22,025 nucleotides of DNA from contig GG745333.1 of the NCBI GenBank assembly GCA_000151295.1, positions 1,515,724 through 1,537,748 on the forward strand, read 5' to 3'. The notes under the pieces are model-generated. The model worked only from the letters and a program-made list of their open reading frames with translations. It did not search any database and was not told the origin of the DNA. Below, in pieces: positions 8,690-18,888 of the stretch. Position 1 is the stretch's first letter, and every line of letters starts with the position of its first letter. Source of the DNA: Allomyces macrogynus ATCC 38327. Taxonomy: Eukaryota > Blastocladiomycota > Blastocladiomycetes > Blastocladiales > Blastocladiaceae. Position numbers and translations under genes: made by a program.

Positions 8690-11600
8690 TCAGTCCATCG
8701 CGAGCACCGTCGCGTACGAGGTCGGAATCTGGCCAATGCGGCCGTTGACCGAGACTATGAGAGACGACGCGGAATGAGTGAGCAAAGAGAGCAAAGGGGA
8801 TGATCATGTTGCCGAGGCGAACGCGACGTCAACTAAGGGACAAAACACGAACCTTCCATCCACCCGTCCACGTCCTTCTTGAGCACCTCCATCAAGTCGC
8901 CTTCCTGCACCGACACTTCCTCGTCGTTTTGCGCTTGGTACGCGAAGAGCGCTTGGGCGAATGCTACGTACGGAACGGGCAGAGTTCGTGAGGGGTGCTG
9001 GAACCAGTCTCAATTGCGTCGAGTCAGATACGTACCCGTATCGGGTCCGACAGCACCAAAAACTTGAACGTAATTATGCGGGACAAAACCCTGCCGGCTG
9101 CCATGACGGACCTACGCGAAGATTTGACATGTCAGCTCACGCACGCCGGTGCTTTCGACAGGCACGAACGACAATACCTTGATCCACCCGTCACTCGGCT
9201 CGCCGCCATCGTCCGGGACCAAATGCACGACCTGGCCCTTGCGCAAATCGAGTTCGCTGCCGTCGGTCGCCTGGTACTCGTACAGTGCGACCGCACACGC
9301 CTCGGTCTTGCGCGGGGCCATCGCCGCCGCGTCCACCGTCTCGGTGAGCACTGGCGCTGACGCAGGCGCGGGCACATCGTCCACTTCGGATGGCGCGGCC
9401 GGTGCGGATGCGGTCGTGTAGTTCTCTCCACCCACTGCCGCCGTTGGTGCTGACGGACTCGCCACGGGCGTCGACGTGATTGCGACAGGCGCGGACGGAA
9501 TCGGCACGGGCGCCGAAATCGAAATCGATCCCAAACTCGACGAACTCGCATCGTCGCCGGCCGCGCGCGACGACGACCCTCCGCCGCGCAAGAACGCGCT
9601 CGCCTTATTCAAAAACTTGCTCCCGGACCCGGACGGCGACCGCTTGATCCCGGCATCGGCAGGGGCGGTGGGCGTGCTTCTGCCCGACGCCATCGACTTG
9701 GCCAGGACCGACTCGCCCTCGGGCTGGACGGATGCGGGTAAGACGACGGTTCTCGCGTCGATCGACATGTCGAGGCTCGGCGACTGCGCAATCGCGGGGA
9801 GAGTGAAACTCGGTTCCTTGCGCACGGGCGAGGACGGGGAGGAGAGGGTGTCGGCCGTGGAAATGACAGATTCGGGCCGGTTGATGGAGGGGACGGTGGC
9901 GAACGGGGTGGTCACGGTGGTCGGGGAGACGGGTTCGCTCGGGCCGCTCGGGGTGCCGGCTTTGGACCCAGGGCAGTTGGCGGGGACCTTCATTTCGCAT
10001 TTGGCGTGGCATGCAAAGCCGCAGTCTGGTGTCGGCAGCGGTGGGCGCGTCAGTACCGAGCAAATCCGGGTTGGCGAACGGAAAGCGTTGTGCAGTACCT
10101 TTGCATGAGAAGCCTTGCTTGGAGAGCCCCCAAATCGAGTTTTGGCAGTACCCGCACGTCGTCGGCAGCGTGAACCCGGTCGCCTTGAACGCGTGCGGGC
10201 GCTCGTGGCTCTGCTCTGAATCCACGATCAAGATCTGAATCAGTGCCTCAAACCGGGACCAAAACGGCACTCATCAACGCACCTCCAATCACGGCCGAAA
10301 TGGCTTCGATCACAGCCTCGCTGCGCTTGATGGAGCCTTGCGTCATGATCGCTTGGCGCTTGGCCTCCCACATTTCCTCGCGCGGTTCCGTCGGATCGCC
10401 GAGCCGCGGATCGTCCGTGTAGACGTTGGTCAGCTTGACGAGACCCGCGACCTTTTTGTCAAGCTGGTTCAGCGAATCGGTCTGCTCGGTGCGCGTCTTG
10501 AGGAGCTTGACGCGCTGGTTGCTCAGAACGACCCGGCAGTAATCGTCTTCGACGAGGTCGCTCTACAATGCACGACAGCCGTGTCAGAATCGCGTTTCAC
10601 TTCTCATTGCGTGGGTCAAAATTTGCGCACCGTATCACGCCAGAGCGTCGTCGGTTCAAAGTGCAAGTCGGCAATCTCGTGCCAATCCGACTTGTTGGCC
10701 TTGACAAACAGGTCGAGGTCGGCCTGCACGTCAATCGCCGCGACTTTGGCCCCAAGGTCGGTGAACTGCGCAGCAATCTTTTCGTTGGCCGCGGCCTCGA
10801 GCTTGGCGTGCGTCGCCATCACGTCCTTGAACGCCTTGAGCCGGATCGACTCGAGCACCTCCATTTCCTGCCGGTGGAGAAGTGTGAGAAGAGTGTTGCA
10901 AACACGTCTTCGACGGGAAGAAAAGGGGAAGGGGCGTACGTCGAGAACCCACGGAATGTCGGCGTTTTGGTGCGACCTGCGGTGCGCGTTGGCGACGGCG
11001 AGCGAGAGAATGTAGCCGTTCTAGAGTGGGATCGCGTCATGATGAGCGAGCTCCGTCACGCGAGTTGATGCGCGGAAAAGGTGCCGGAGAACACACCTTG
11101 GCGTTGTTCATTTCCAAGATTTGCTGGTGCCAGATTTTCTTGAGCTACACGTCGTCCGCCATCAGGAAAGAGCTGGCGGTCCGAGCACGACAAAATTGAA
11201 AACCGAATGGCTCCGCACCTTTTCCTGGCTCTTCTCGTCGGCGCGCTCGTACTTGAGCTTGGCGGCCTCGACGTCCTCGCACGCCTGCAAGTACTTGATT
11301 TTGGCCTGGTCAAAGTGGAAACGAGCAAGGTCGATGAGGTTCTTGGGTGTAGGGTGAAATGATCGCATCCAAGACGGCACGGACCTTGTCCTTTTCTTGC
11401 AGCGACCGCTCCTGCTCGGAGATCAGCTTGGAGGCAAAGGAGATGTGCTGGGTCGTTTGCAACATGCAACGTGAGTCGCATCGCACAATCGACCGATAAT
11501 CGCGAGCCGAAGCATGTGCACCTTGCGCCGGCTATCCTCGGTCCGCGTGCAAACGGTCTTCAATTGATCTGCGGGGTGGGCACGGCCTTCGTCGTCAGTA

Positions 11601-12045
11601 AAAGAGTCCATCGCGCAATACCTCTGGGCAAAGCGTACCCGATACTTGCGCCACCAACTGATCCGCCAAATCCGACCGGTCCTTGGCCGTCGCCTCTATG
11701 GTCTGCAAGTACGCCGACCACATGGACATGGTCGAGCTACATACACACGGGGCAAGGTCAATTCCGAACCATCCATCCACACTCGCACGCCCACACACTC
11801 CCGCACCTGATCGCCGACTCGGTCACGCGCGACGCCGCCGTCGCGCCAATGCTTAAATCGCGCAACTTCTTTTCCAGCCGCGTACTCGCGCGCCTCGCGA
11901 GATTATCCAGACATTTCGCGTGTTCGCGCTCGATGACGGCTTGTTCCTTGACGAGCTCGCGCACTTCCTGCATGAACGCGACGCCCGCGGCAATGTGCGC
12001 GCCGACAAGGGGCACGGCGTCGGGTAACGCGGTGCCGAACGTCAT
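8690..12045 (-). CDS. BZZ1: Bzz1-like F-BAR/C1/SH3/SH3 protein
   Basis: Adaptor that binds curved plasma membrane at endocytic sites and recruits actin-nucleation factors (WASP/Las17, type I myosin) through its SH3 domains. I splice 14 exons: 12045-11807, 11736-11639, 11568-11522, 11447-11385, 11305-11219, 11144-11097, 11020-10940, 10867-10631, 10562-10283, 10215-10099, 10025-9178, 9111-9036, 8963-8853 and 8754-8690. Phases agree at every join; the product is 798 residues. The F-BAR domain begins at MTFGTALPDAVPLVGAHI, the usual start of the family. The C1 domain matches the full zinc pattern: His401, Cys414, Cys417, Cys431, Cys434, His439, Cys442, Cys450. A Ser/Pro/Ala-rich linker follows, then SH3-1 (about 676-732, ALYEYQATDGSELDLRKGQ and GFVPHNYVQV) and SH3-2 (about 744-795, ALFAYQAQNDEE and GRIGQIPTSYA). 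The acceptor at 11306 was chosen over a closer one because it gives EKDKAKIKYLQACEDVE, a good F-BAR helix. Confidence 0.94.
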
Positions 12046-12767
12046 GGTGTGTGGATGTCGGAAACGTCGGTGTTGACGTGCAGGCTGATTGGCCGAAGGA
12101 GCTTGTGACTGCAGGGTGGTTGGATCGCGCCGGAGCGGTTATGGCCGGTTGCCCATGGATTTACGTGGGGGTACGGCTCGGTTGCAGCTGGTCTTGGTCG
12201 CCTGTTGGGTTAGTTTCGATCTGGGATTCAAGACGCGGCGGCGCGGCCAAGAAAAGCACCACGAAGACGTCGCAATGCAAGAAGACTCGGTAACGGTCAT
12301 GTGATTTGCGATCAAACGTTTGCGTGGCCCTTTGCGACGCTTGACCCACCACGTCAAATGCTCCGAGAAAGTGACTCAAAAGCGCAGATTGGCTGCCTCA
12401 AGGCGTTCGAGCGCGCGTGTCATTGTTCCCTGTCATTGTGACTCTCTCTTGTCTGCTCATTGATCACCAACTGATCACACACCCTTCACCTCCCAGTCCT
12501 CACTGGACTTTTGGGGCACTGGTGGGCAAGGCTTAGGCGTACAGGCGCTCCATGTCTGCCTTGACACTGGCCAGTCACTTGGCCAAGCAATTTAGCGGTT
12601 ATAGAGTTCTGGCGGCCCACTGTAGTTGATCAGGTGATGTATCCCATCAAACGGATCATCTCGGCTCATGGCGACACGAAGAAATCGAAGAAGCAATCAG
12701 TTGCAAAGTTTAGCAAACGGATTATAAAGACCCGCCGTGCAGATTATGCATTCTCCTGCGGAGAACC
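12046..12767. other. Intergenic region, Bzz1 promoter to tRNA
   Basis: A 722-nt spacer that must hold the Bzz1 promoter and leader (the start codon side is at the left). GC content is lower than in the genes, especially after about 12300. An ATTATAAAG box at 12721-12729 lies about 45 nt before the tRNA. Near 12533-12590 the minus strand reads like the last codons of a protein (see findings), but with an internal stop. No intact gene seen. Confidence 0.5.
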
Positions 12768-12849
12768 GGATCGATGACCGAGTGGTCTAAGGTGCTGCAC
12801 TCAAGTTGCAGTCTCGAAAGAGGCGTGGGTTCGAACCCCACTCGATCCA
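12768..12849 (+). tRNA. tRNA-Leu (anticodon CAA), without intron
   Basis: The 82-nt sequence folds as a class II tRNA. The acceptor stem GGATCGA (12768-12774) pairs with TCGATCC (12842-12848); the discriminator is A12849, as expected for Leu and not Ser. The D arm is ACC/GGT around GAGTGGTCTAA. The anticodon stem CTGCA/TGCAG encloses CTCAAGT, with CAA at 12802-12804. A long variable arm (12812-12824, TCTC-GAAA-GAGG) and the T arm GTGGG-TTCGAAC-CCCAC follow; GGTTCGAAC is the internal B box. It decodes UUG. Confidence 0.96.
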
Positions 12850-12859
12850 TTGAGTTCGA

Positions 12860-12863
12860 TTTT
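12860..12863 (+). terminator. Pol III terminator (T4) of tRNA-Leu
   Basis: A run of four T begins 11 nt after the last base of the tRNA, the usual distance for RNA polymerase III termination. A longer T run follows at about 12891-12898. Confidence 0.6.
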
Positions 12864-13335
12864 ACTGTGACTCTCCATGTCAATAATCTTTATTTTTCCT
12901 GTGTATTGTTACTATTTGGCTGCAATGGGAGCCTGTCTTTGTTCCCCCGCCTTCACGAGGGTGGCAAAGGTCTTACGTTTCTGCACTCACCCAACCTGTC
13001 AGGACTCAGGAACGCTCTTGCCCAAGAGCTCTTGCCCTTGCGATCATGTACTGGGCGGACCTGCTTGTGCAAAGTCGCGCAACAGTGGGGTGATACACAG
13101 ACGCATTTTGCAGTGGTTACAAACGGTGCAGCACAGTTTTATGAATGCGGCAGGATGTCACATTCGAGTTGTGATACTTTGTCAAGGCCTTGAACAAAAT
13201 CGAATCCGACCATTTTCGTGAAGTGTGCAATTTCCCGTGTGCGTCTCAAACGCATCGTGTCCCTTGTTCGCCTTTCTGGCAGCTTGACTGCCTCACACAT
13301 GCATCTTAATCTCTCACCTGTCGAATCGCATAACA
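12864..13335. other. Intergenic region, tRNA to PRPP synthetase
   Basis: About 470 nt of lower-GC sequence. It must include the 3' UTR of the PRPP synthetase gene at its right end. A short stretch (12960-13190, plus strand) has a faint resemblance to RCC1-type repeats in shifting frames, too weak to call. No intact gene seen. Confidence 0.45.
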
Positions 13336-15221
13336 TCAACGCACAATTGGCACCACATCAAACAAAAACGACACCGACTCGCCATAATGAATCCGGCGAA
13401 TCGTCTCTGCAAACAGCGGCGCGACATCGAACACTTGGAACTTGTGGCTCGCCGCGGCCTTGCCCATGTGGCCCGCGTGAATTGCGGCGCGCAAATGGTC
13501 GGCTTGTGGGACCGTGTTGGACACGACGACGCGGTCAAGCGGCGCCGCCATGAGCCGCTCAATCGCATCGCTCGAGAAAATCCCATGCGTCACGACCGCA
13601 TATACCTTGGCCGCACCGTGTCGGACGAGCAGTTCGCTCGCGGTCGCGATCGTGTGGCCCGTGTCGATCATGTCGTCAATGACGATGGTCGCCTTGTCAG
13701 CGACGCTGCCTACAAGCGTCGGTTCGGCGGTCGCGTGCCGCCGGTCGTTGTGGATCAGGGCAAAGGGCAGCTCAAGCGCGTCGGCGATGGTCGTTGCGCT
13801 ATCCACGGCCAAAGCAAAGGTGAGTCCACCGGAAAGCGTTCTGCGAAAAGATCAACAAAAAAAGGAGACGTACCGCTTGGCACCACCCGAATCGGGTGAC
13901 ACAATAACCGCGTCCTGCCACGCCGGAATATGCTCGACAATGTACTTGTGCATGAGCGGGTAACTCGACAAGTTATCAAACGGAATGTCGAACAAACCCA
14001 TAAACTGCGGGTGGTGCAGGTCCATCGTGATAATCTGGTCAGCACCCGCCGATACGAGCATATCCGCAATCAGCGTCGCCGGTTTCGCGTTCCACACCTG
14101 GTACTCGGGCCCACCCTTCCCACCCGCAGCGCGCCCACGGTCCATGGACCCGACCGACATGCCGCGGATCGGCGACGGCGCACGCGACGGTGCACGCGAT
14201 TGCGCCCTCGACGGCGCGCGCGAATTGGCGCGCGATGCCGGGACCGATACCGGGTGCGGGAACGGCACGCCACCCTGCATCTCAACGAGTTTCGCGCACG
14301 CGTCGTTCGAGAGCCGCGCGATCGGCATGCCGTTGCGCATGTAGGGCGTCTCCGGCTGCCGCGCGTACGGGAACAACGGCATCACGACCGTGACGCGGCG
14401 CGCCGATGCCGTCTTGCACGCCGCGAGCAAGATCAGCAGCTCAATGAGCTGGTCGTTAACGGTGCCGCACGCCGATTGCACGACGAACACGTCCATGCCT
14501 CGCACCGATTCCTGGATTTCGACGCGCGTCTCATTGTTGGAGAATTTGGCGCGTGTCACGTCGCCCGGGCGTAGGCCGAGACGGTCGCAAATGGCCGCGG
14601 TCAGGTCTGGGTGCGACGAGCCGGAGAGAACGATCAGGTCGCGCATGCGCGTCGGGCGGAGCCGTTTTTCCGGTTCTGCTGCTGCAGCGGCTGCAGCGGG
14701 CGGTGGGGAGGAGCGATTATCGGCTCGCGGTTCGGGTGTCACGGGTTGAGGGGCAGGAGTCGCGGTCTGCGGTTCAGATGTGGAATCCTTGGTCGGAAGT
14801 GGTACGGCTGGTGCTTGGACTGGAGCAGGTACATCGATCAAACGGCCGGCCCCAGCACCAATGGGATCCTGATGCATCGTTGCAATCCTCATGGTGAGCG
14901 AATCGACTCATGTTTGAGTGATCGGATATGAGATCTACGCACAAAACTCGCCGGTGCTGGTTCATGCTGCACCGCTGCAGATTCCGCGGCCTTGGTCACG
15001 GCGGGCGCAAACGTTGGTGCGGTTGGCGACGATGATGGGCTCGTCGTGAGCTCAATCGACCGGACACTGTGCGCTGGCTGCACGACTTCAATACTGATCT
15101 CGCTTGATGGCTCGTCGAGCACTTCCTTGATGGACGCGGGAGGGCTCGGCGTGCCAAACTGGTCGACTGATTTCCAGCGCGAAATATTCAAGAGCAACTT
15201 CTTGACAAACTTGGGCTTCAT
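13336..15221 (-). CDS. Ribose-phosphate diphosphokinase (PRPP synthetase) with long N-terminal extension
   Basis: Transfers diphosphate from ATP to ribose 5-phosphate to make PRPP for purine, pyrimidine, His, Trp and NAD synthesis. Exons are 15221-14943, 14868-13874 and 13798-13336, introns 74 and 75 nt, product 578 residues (typical about 320-430). The catalytic part starts near residue 168 (DLIVLSGSSHPDL) and has the family blocks KFSNNETRVEIQESVRGMDV, SACGTVNDQLIELLILL, VMPLFPYARQ, TMDLHHPQFMGLFDIP, IVSPDSGGAKR and the PRPP loop IVIDDMIDTGHT (463-474). The end IRRIHYGESVSFLF is typical. An insert of about 89 residues (264-352) follows FPYARQ and contains an SRAP-type repeat; fungal heteromeric Prs subunits are known to carry inserts. 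The first exon, starting MKPKFVKKLLLNISRW, is joined because the frame, branch site and splice sites agree; a shorter start inside the second exon cannot be excluded. It stops at TGA. Confidence 0.95.
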
Positions 15222-16029
15222 GGTCGTCGTGCGAGAGCAGGATGTTGGTGCAAACGGGTGCTGGGTGCGCGCCGGTTGAGCTGCCGACAGGATGCAGAGC
15301 GCGCGCGTGCTTGTCGTCAACGAAAGCGTGCTCGACGTCAAATCTCCACCAGAGAGATTGAGAATGGAGAGAAAGGATGGGGCCGCTGCCGTGATGCATG
15401 ATGATATCGGTGCGCCCAAACGCGGACGAAGATCTTGCAGCGGATCATCGCCGCTGCAGAATGGGTGGCGCCCCGCGTGGGCCCGCGCTCATTTACCACG
15501 GTCCACGGCGTGTGCGCCGACGCCTTGTTGAGGTGGGTGGCGCTCATCGCCAGGAAGTGGTTTGGTGGTCGGGCATTGGGTCGTCGGTTGGAAGTGGCCG
15601 GTCGGCCGGATCTCGAGGCGGTGGTCCGGCCCAGCCAGTTTCCAACGGAATGTGGCGCAGTATGGGTGCGCACGTGGGTCGTGAAGCAAACTGTTCCTCA
15701 CGTGGATTCCGATCAGAGACGCGATCCCAGTCAGAAACGAATGAAGGTCGACTGGGTCGACAGTCGACTCCTTGACCACACTCGTCGACCGTCGTCGTCC
15801 TCAACCCTTCATCGTCGCTTCCTGCCAAGGGCGCTCATAAATAGCAGCAACCAACGAGCAAGGCCAGTTGCGACAGGACCTGCCAGCTTTGAACCTGCCT
15901 CGTCTCTCTGCTCCAGCAACCCAGACGACTACCAGACCAGTTTTTGATTTACCACACCAGCTGCAAGGTCTTCCTGCCGCCAATTCACTCTCGTATCAAC
16001 CGTGTGACAAGGACCAAAACTCCCTCGCA
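15222..16029. promoter_or_regulatory. Divergent spacer between PRPP synthetase and the ABC1-like pseudogene
   Basis: An 808-nt region with promoters expected at both ends. It contains a perfect 8-bp inverted repeat, GTCGACTG/CAGTCGAC with a 6-nt loop (15747-15768), and a TATA-like box. Several open frames cross it, but none resembles a known protein. Confidence 0.5.
15836..15845 (+). promoter_or_regulatory. TATA-like box before the ABC1-like pseudogene
   Basis: CATAAATAGC lies about 190 nt before the pseudogene start codon, in otherwise GC-rich sequence. It would fit a core promoter that outlived the reading frame. Sequence match only. Confidence 0.4.
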
Positions 16030-18060
16030 ATGTTGACAGTATTGCACTTGGCGCGACGCACCGCGCCGCAAGCTGCCAAACAGTCGCTCTTCCGGCGTTC
16101 CAAGGGCGTTACGGGCCGCATCATTGCCGATGTCGGTCTGTTTGGCGTCGGTTACGCAGGGCACCAGTACTATGTCGCGCAGGACCCCAAGTTTATGGCG
16201 ACCATGGCGCGCCTGAACCGGCCGCTCACGATTTACAAAAGTACGTTTGTGCGCATCACACAAAATGGGCATTTTCGTTTCACGAAGTTGACCACCGTTT
16301 ACTCGAAAATTGATAGAGGTCGGGCCCATTTATCTGCACTACGAGTGGGTCAACTTCAAGCTGTGCAACGCGTCCGAAGAAGAGCGCGACGCAGCGTTCG
16401 TGGCGCTGCACAAGTAGTACGCGCCGACCGCGCTCGACTTGATCCTGCAACTGCGCGGTTTACACGTCAAAATTGGCCAAGTCATGACGGCGCGGTCGGA
16501 TATGGTCTGGCAAGCCTACCGCGACGCTCTGGCCCCGCGGCTCGACCAAGTGCCGAGCGCATTGCCCAACGACTAGGTCGCCGAGATTGTGCGCAAGGAA
16601 CTCGGCGTGACCAACTTGCACGAGGTCTTTTCCGAATGGGACGCGAATCCGCTCGGCGCGGCTCAAGGATGGGCGCGAAGTGGTCGTGAAAGGGCATTGC
16701 CCGGGCACGCGCGAGATTTTCGAGCAGGATTTCAAGACATCGCGGCAACTGGCTAAACTGATTCAGCCGGAACAGCTGATGGTGCTAGACGAAATGCAGG
16801 CGCAGTTCCTGACCGAGTTTGATTTTTAGCGCGAGGCCTGGGCACTCGAAACGATTCGTGGCAGCTTGGTCGAAGGCGGAAAATATCGCGCCTGACGCCA
16901 AGTGGGGGACGGGGGTTGGGTCGTACCCGATGACAGGACCGCTCGCGCACGTCAAGGTGCGGCTCGCGATGCCGCGCACGGTCCCGGACCTGTGCACGCC
17001 GCGCGTGATTGTCATGGAGCGGTTGCCCGGCGAAAAACTCGTGGGCGCGGTCATGCGCTATTACCGGCAAATCGCAGAATCTCGACGAGATTGCGCCGGT
17101 GATGGGCCAAGCAGGTCGCCACCCGCCGACGCCCGTTGAAGGTGGTGCTGGTGGCGTATTCACCAAGGGCGAGACGTCGCCGTCGCCGCCGATGCGGTTG
17201 TCGCCCGAAGCGCTGAAAAGGCCGACGAGTTAATGAGGCCGAGCTGGCGTATGAAGCTCAATATGGCGCGCGCTGCGGTTGTGATTTTCTGGCACAACTA
17301 TGTCGGCTGGTCGGCCGTGTGGGCGTGGAATCACTCGATTGGGTGGGTCTTCTTGCGCGCGGCGCTGCCATACCAGCGCGTGCTCCAGTCGGTCGGTGGA
17401 CCCGATATGGTGCGGCTGCTGCTGGACGTGCACGGATACCAGATGCTCGTCAATGGCTTGTTCAATGGCGATCCGGATCGTCATTTTTTGCTTCCTTTAA
17501 GACCGCCTCTTTTTCATCAACACTCACTTCTCCACTTGTAGCATCCGGGCAACCTCCTCCTCTACCATGGCGACGACGGCACCCCCGTGGCCGGCCTCAT
17601 CGACTACGGCTAAGTCAAGTCCCTGACCAATGAGGAACGCCTGAACCTGGCGCGACTCATGACCGCGCTCGCGAGCGACGACAACGCCCGGATCGCGCAA
17701 ATCATGACCGACCTCGGCGTGCGGTCACGCCACATGTACCAGGACACGCTCGCCGCGGCCGGCCAGATCCTATTCAACTGCGACGACCTCGTCACGCGGA
17801 ACCCGGACGGCTCGCGCGTGTCGATGGCCGAGAACCGTGACAAAATGTTGGCGTTGGGCGCGCGCGACCCTTGGGAGGATTTGCCAGGTTGGCTCGTGAT
17901 GCCGATGCGCACGAGTATGGTGTTGCGCGGGCTCGGGACGTTGCTCTCGCCGAGGGATCGGGTCAAGGCCGCGGTCGCGTGGCGCGAGCATGCGGAGTTG
18001 CGCGAGTTTGGCGAGGGTGAGGTTGAGGCCGAAGCCCTTGCGGAACCAGTGCCCGTTTAA
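16030..18060 (+). pseudogene. ABC1/ADCK (UbiB-family) atypical kinase, decayed
   Basis: Relative of the mitochondrial ABC1/ADCK atypical kinases, some of which support ubiquinone metabolism. Exon 1 is 16030-16240, intron 16241-16316. Recognisable blocks are LDLILQLRGLHVKIGQVM (KxGQ motif), ARSDMVWQAYRDALAPRLDQ, the VRKELGVTNLHEVFSEW stretch, KDGREVVVK, FLTEFDF, DLCTPRVIVMERLPGEKLVG, LFNGDP/HPGN and GLIDYG-x-VKSL. Damage: in-frame TAG at 16415, 16574 and 16827 and TAA at 17611; a loss of about 29 nt at 16658-16661 that removes the SIGQVH loop and shifts the frame; at least one further frameshift near 16880-16892; and, where an intron is needed (17476-17541), the donor reads GA instead of GT. 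The last 150 codons are clean and end in TAA. The local GC and codon character match the neighbours, so it looks native. Sequencing error is unlikely to cause all of this but cannot be excluded. Confidence 0.88.
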
Positions 18061-18888
18061 GGGCCGGGAAACGAGAATCGGACTCGTTGTATAGTGCTAT
18101 TTGCTGTTTTGTTGGGTTTTTTGGTTTACTTTTGGATTTCGAACGTAGAACCCGGTTGAAATGGTGATAGACTTGGAAGAGTTTACTCTCGGCCCTGTCT
18201 CGTCTTGCGTCGCCGATGGCGATACCCATTGCCCATGAGATCGGGTGGAGAAGAGAGATTGACACAATTCCACATTGATTCCGGCCTGGCTCGTCTCCAA
18301 GGAGAGCTCAAACGTGGCGAAAGTTGCCGAGCGGACACGAGCATCAAGGACTTGCGCACAATCCCAGCTTCGGCTCTTCCGCCAAGCCAGTTCCAGAGTG
18401 GGTGGAGAAAAGCTTTCTCCGCTCTCGGACGTTCCTGACGACGAGGAAGAGGTCGGCATGGGTCTTGGCGCGTTTACGTTCAGCAGGGACCTGGGGCATC
18501 ACAGCCGCGTGGGGGAACGGCTCCGGGTCTTGGCGTTTTTCAGCGTGCTCAAATGGCATTTGGATCGGCAACACGGGATCCTCAAGAGGCGTTACGCGCG
18601 ATCGAAGCGGGCAAGTTCAGCTCCGCTGCTCTTCTTTGGTGCGGCGGCCAAGTCGGCGCCGTTGGTCAGCTTCGCAAACGCCGCTCGTCCTGCTCAAAAC
18701 TTCATCTTTTTGCACACGACGGCGTGCCCGTGCACGACTGCCCGCAACCGATAAAGCCCACGGCGCCCGCGCGCTGCTGTCGCCTGCTGCTCGCTTGCCG
18801 ACGTTCAACTGCTCCCCGTCAACTTTTGACCAGCGACCTCTACACTGAATTCGAGCCGTTTCTCGACCAAACGAACAATCAACCCGCC
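18061..18888. other. Intergenic region, pseudogene to DOMON/b561 gene
   Basis: An 828-nt spacer. The first part is T-rich (18095-18130), fitting the 3' UTR of the upstream locus. The rest is GC-rich with several open frames on both strands, for example one on the minus strand from 18459 starting MPTSSSSSGTSESGE; none resembles a known protein and their composition follows the GC bias. ATAAAGC at 18751-18757 is a weak TATA candidate for the downstream gene. Confidence 0.45.

Noticed and set aside
11342..11384. A 43-nt intron in Bzz1
   Set aside because: An acceptor 36 nt further on gives a 79-nt intron, which is normal for this genome, and a better F-BAR helix in the same phase.
12960..13190. 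RCC1-like repeat relic on the plus strand
   Set aside because: Fragments such as HFAVVTNGAAQFYECG recall RCC1 repeats, but frames shift, there is no full repeat, and the match is too short to support a call.
16030..18060. Genome-wide reassignment of UAG/UAA to Gln
   Set aside because: The peptidase ends at TAG and the Tom20-SET gene at TAA with sensible C-termini, and the ABC1-like locus also has a deletion, frameshifts and a lost splice donor.
18097..18459. Possible small gene on the minus strand
   Set aside because: Ser-rich open frame without known domain, splice support or conserved features; it probably reflects composition.
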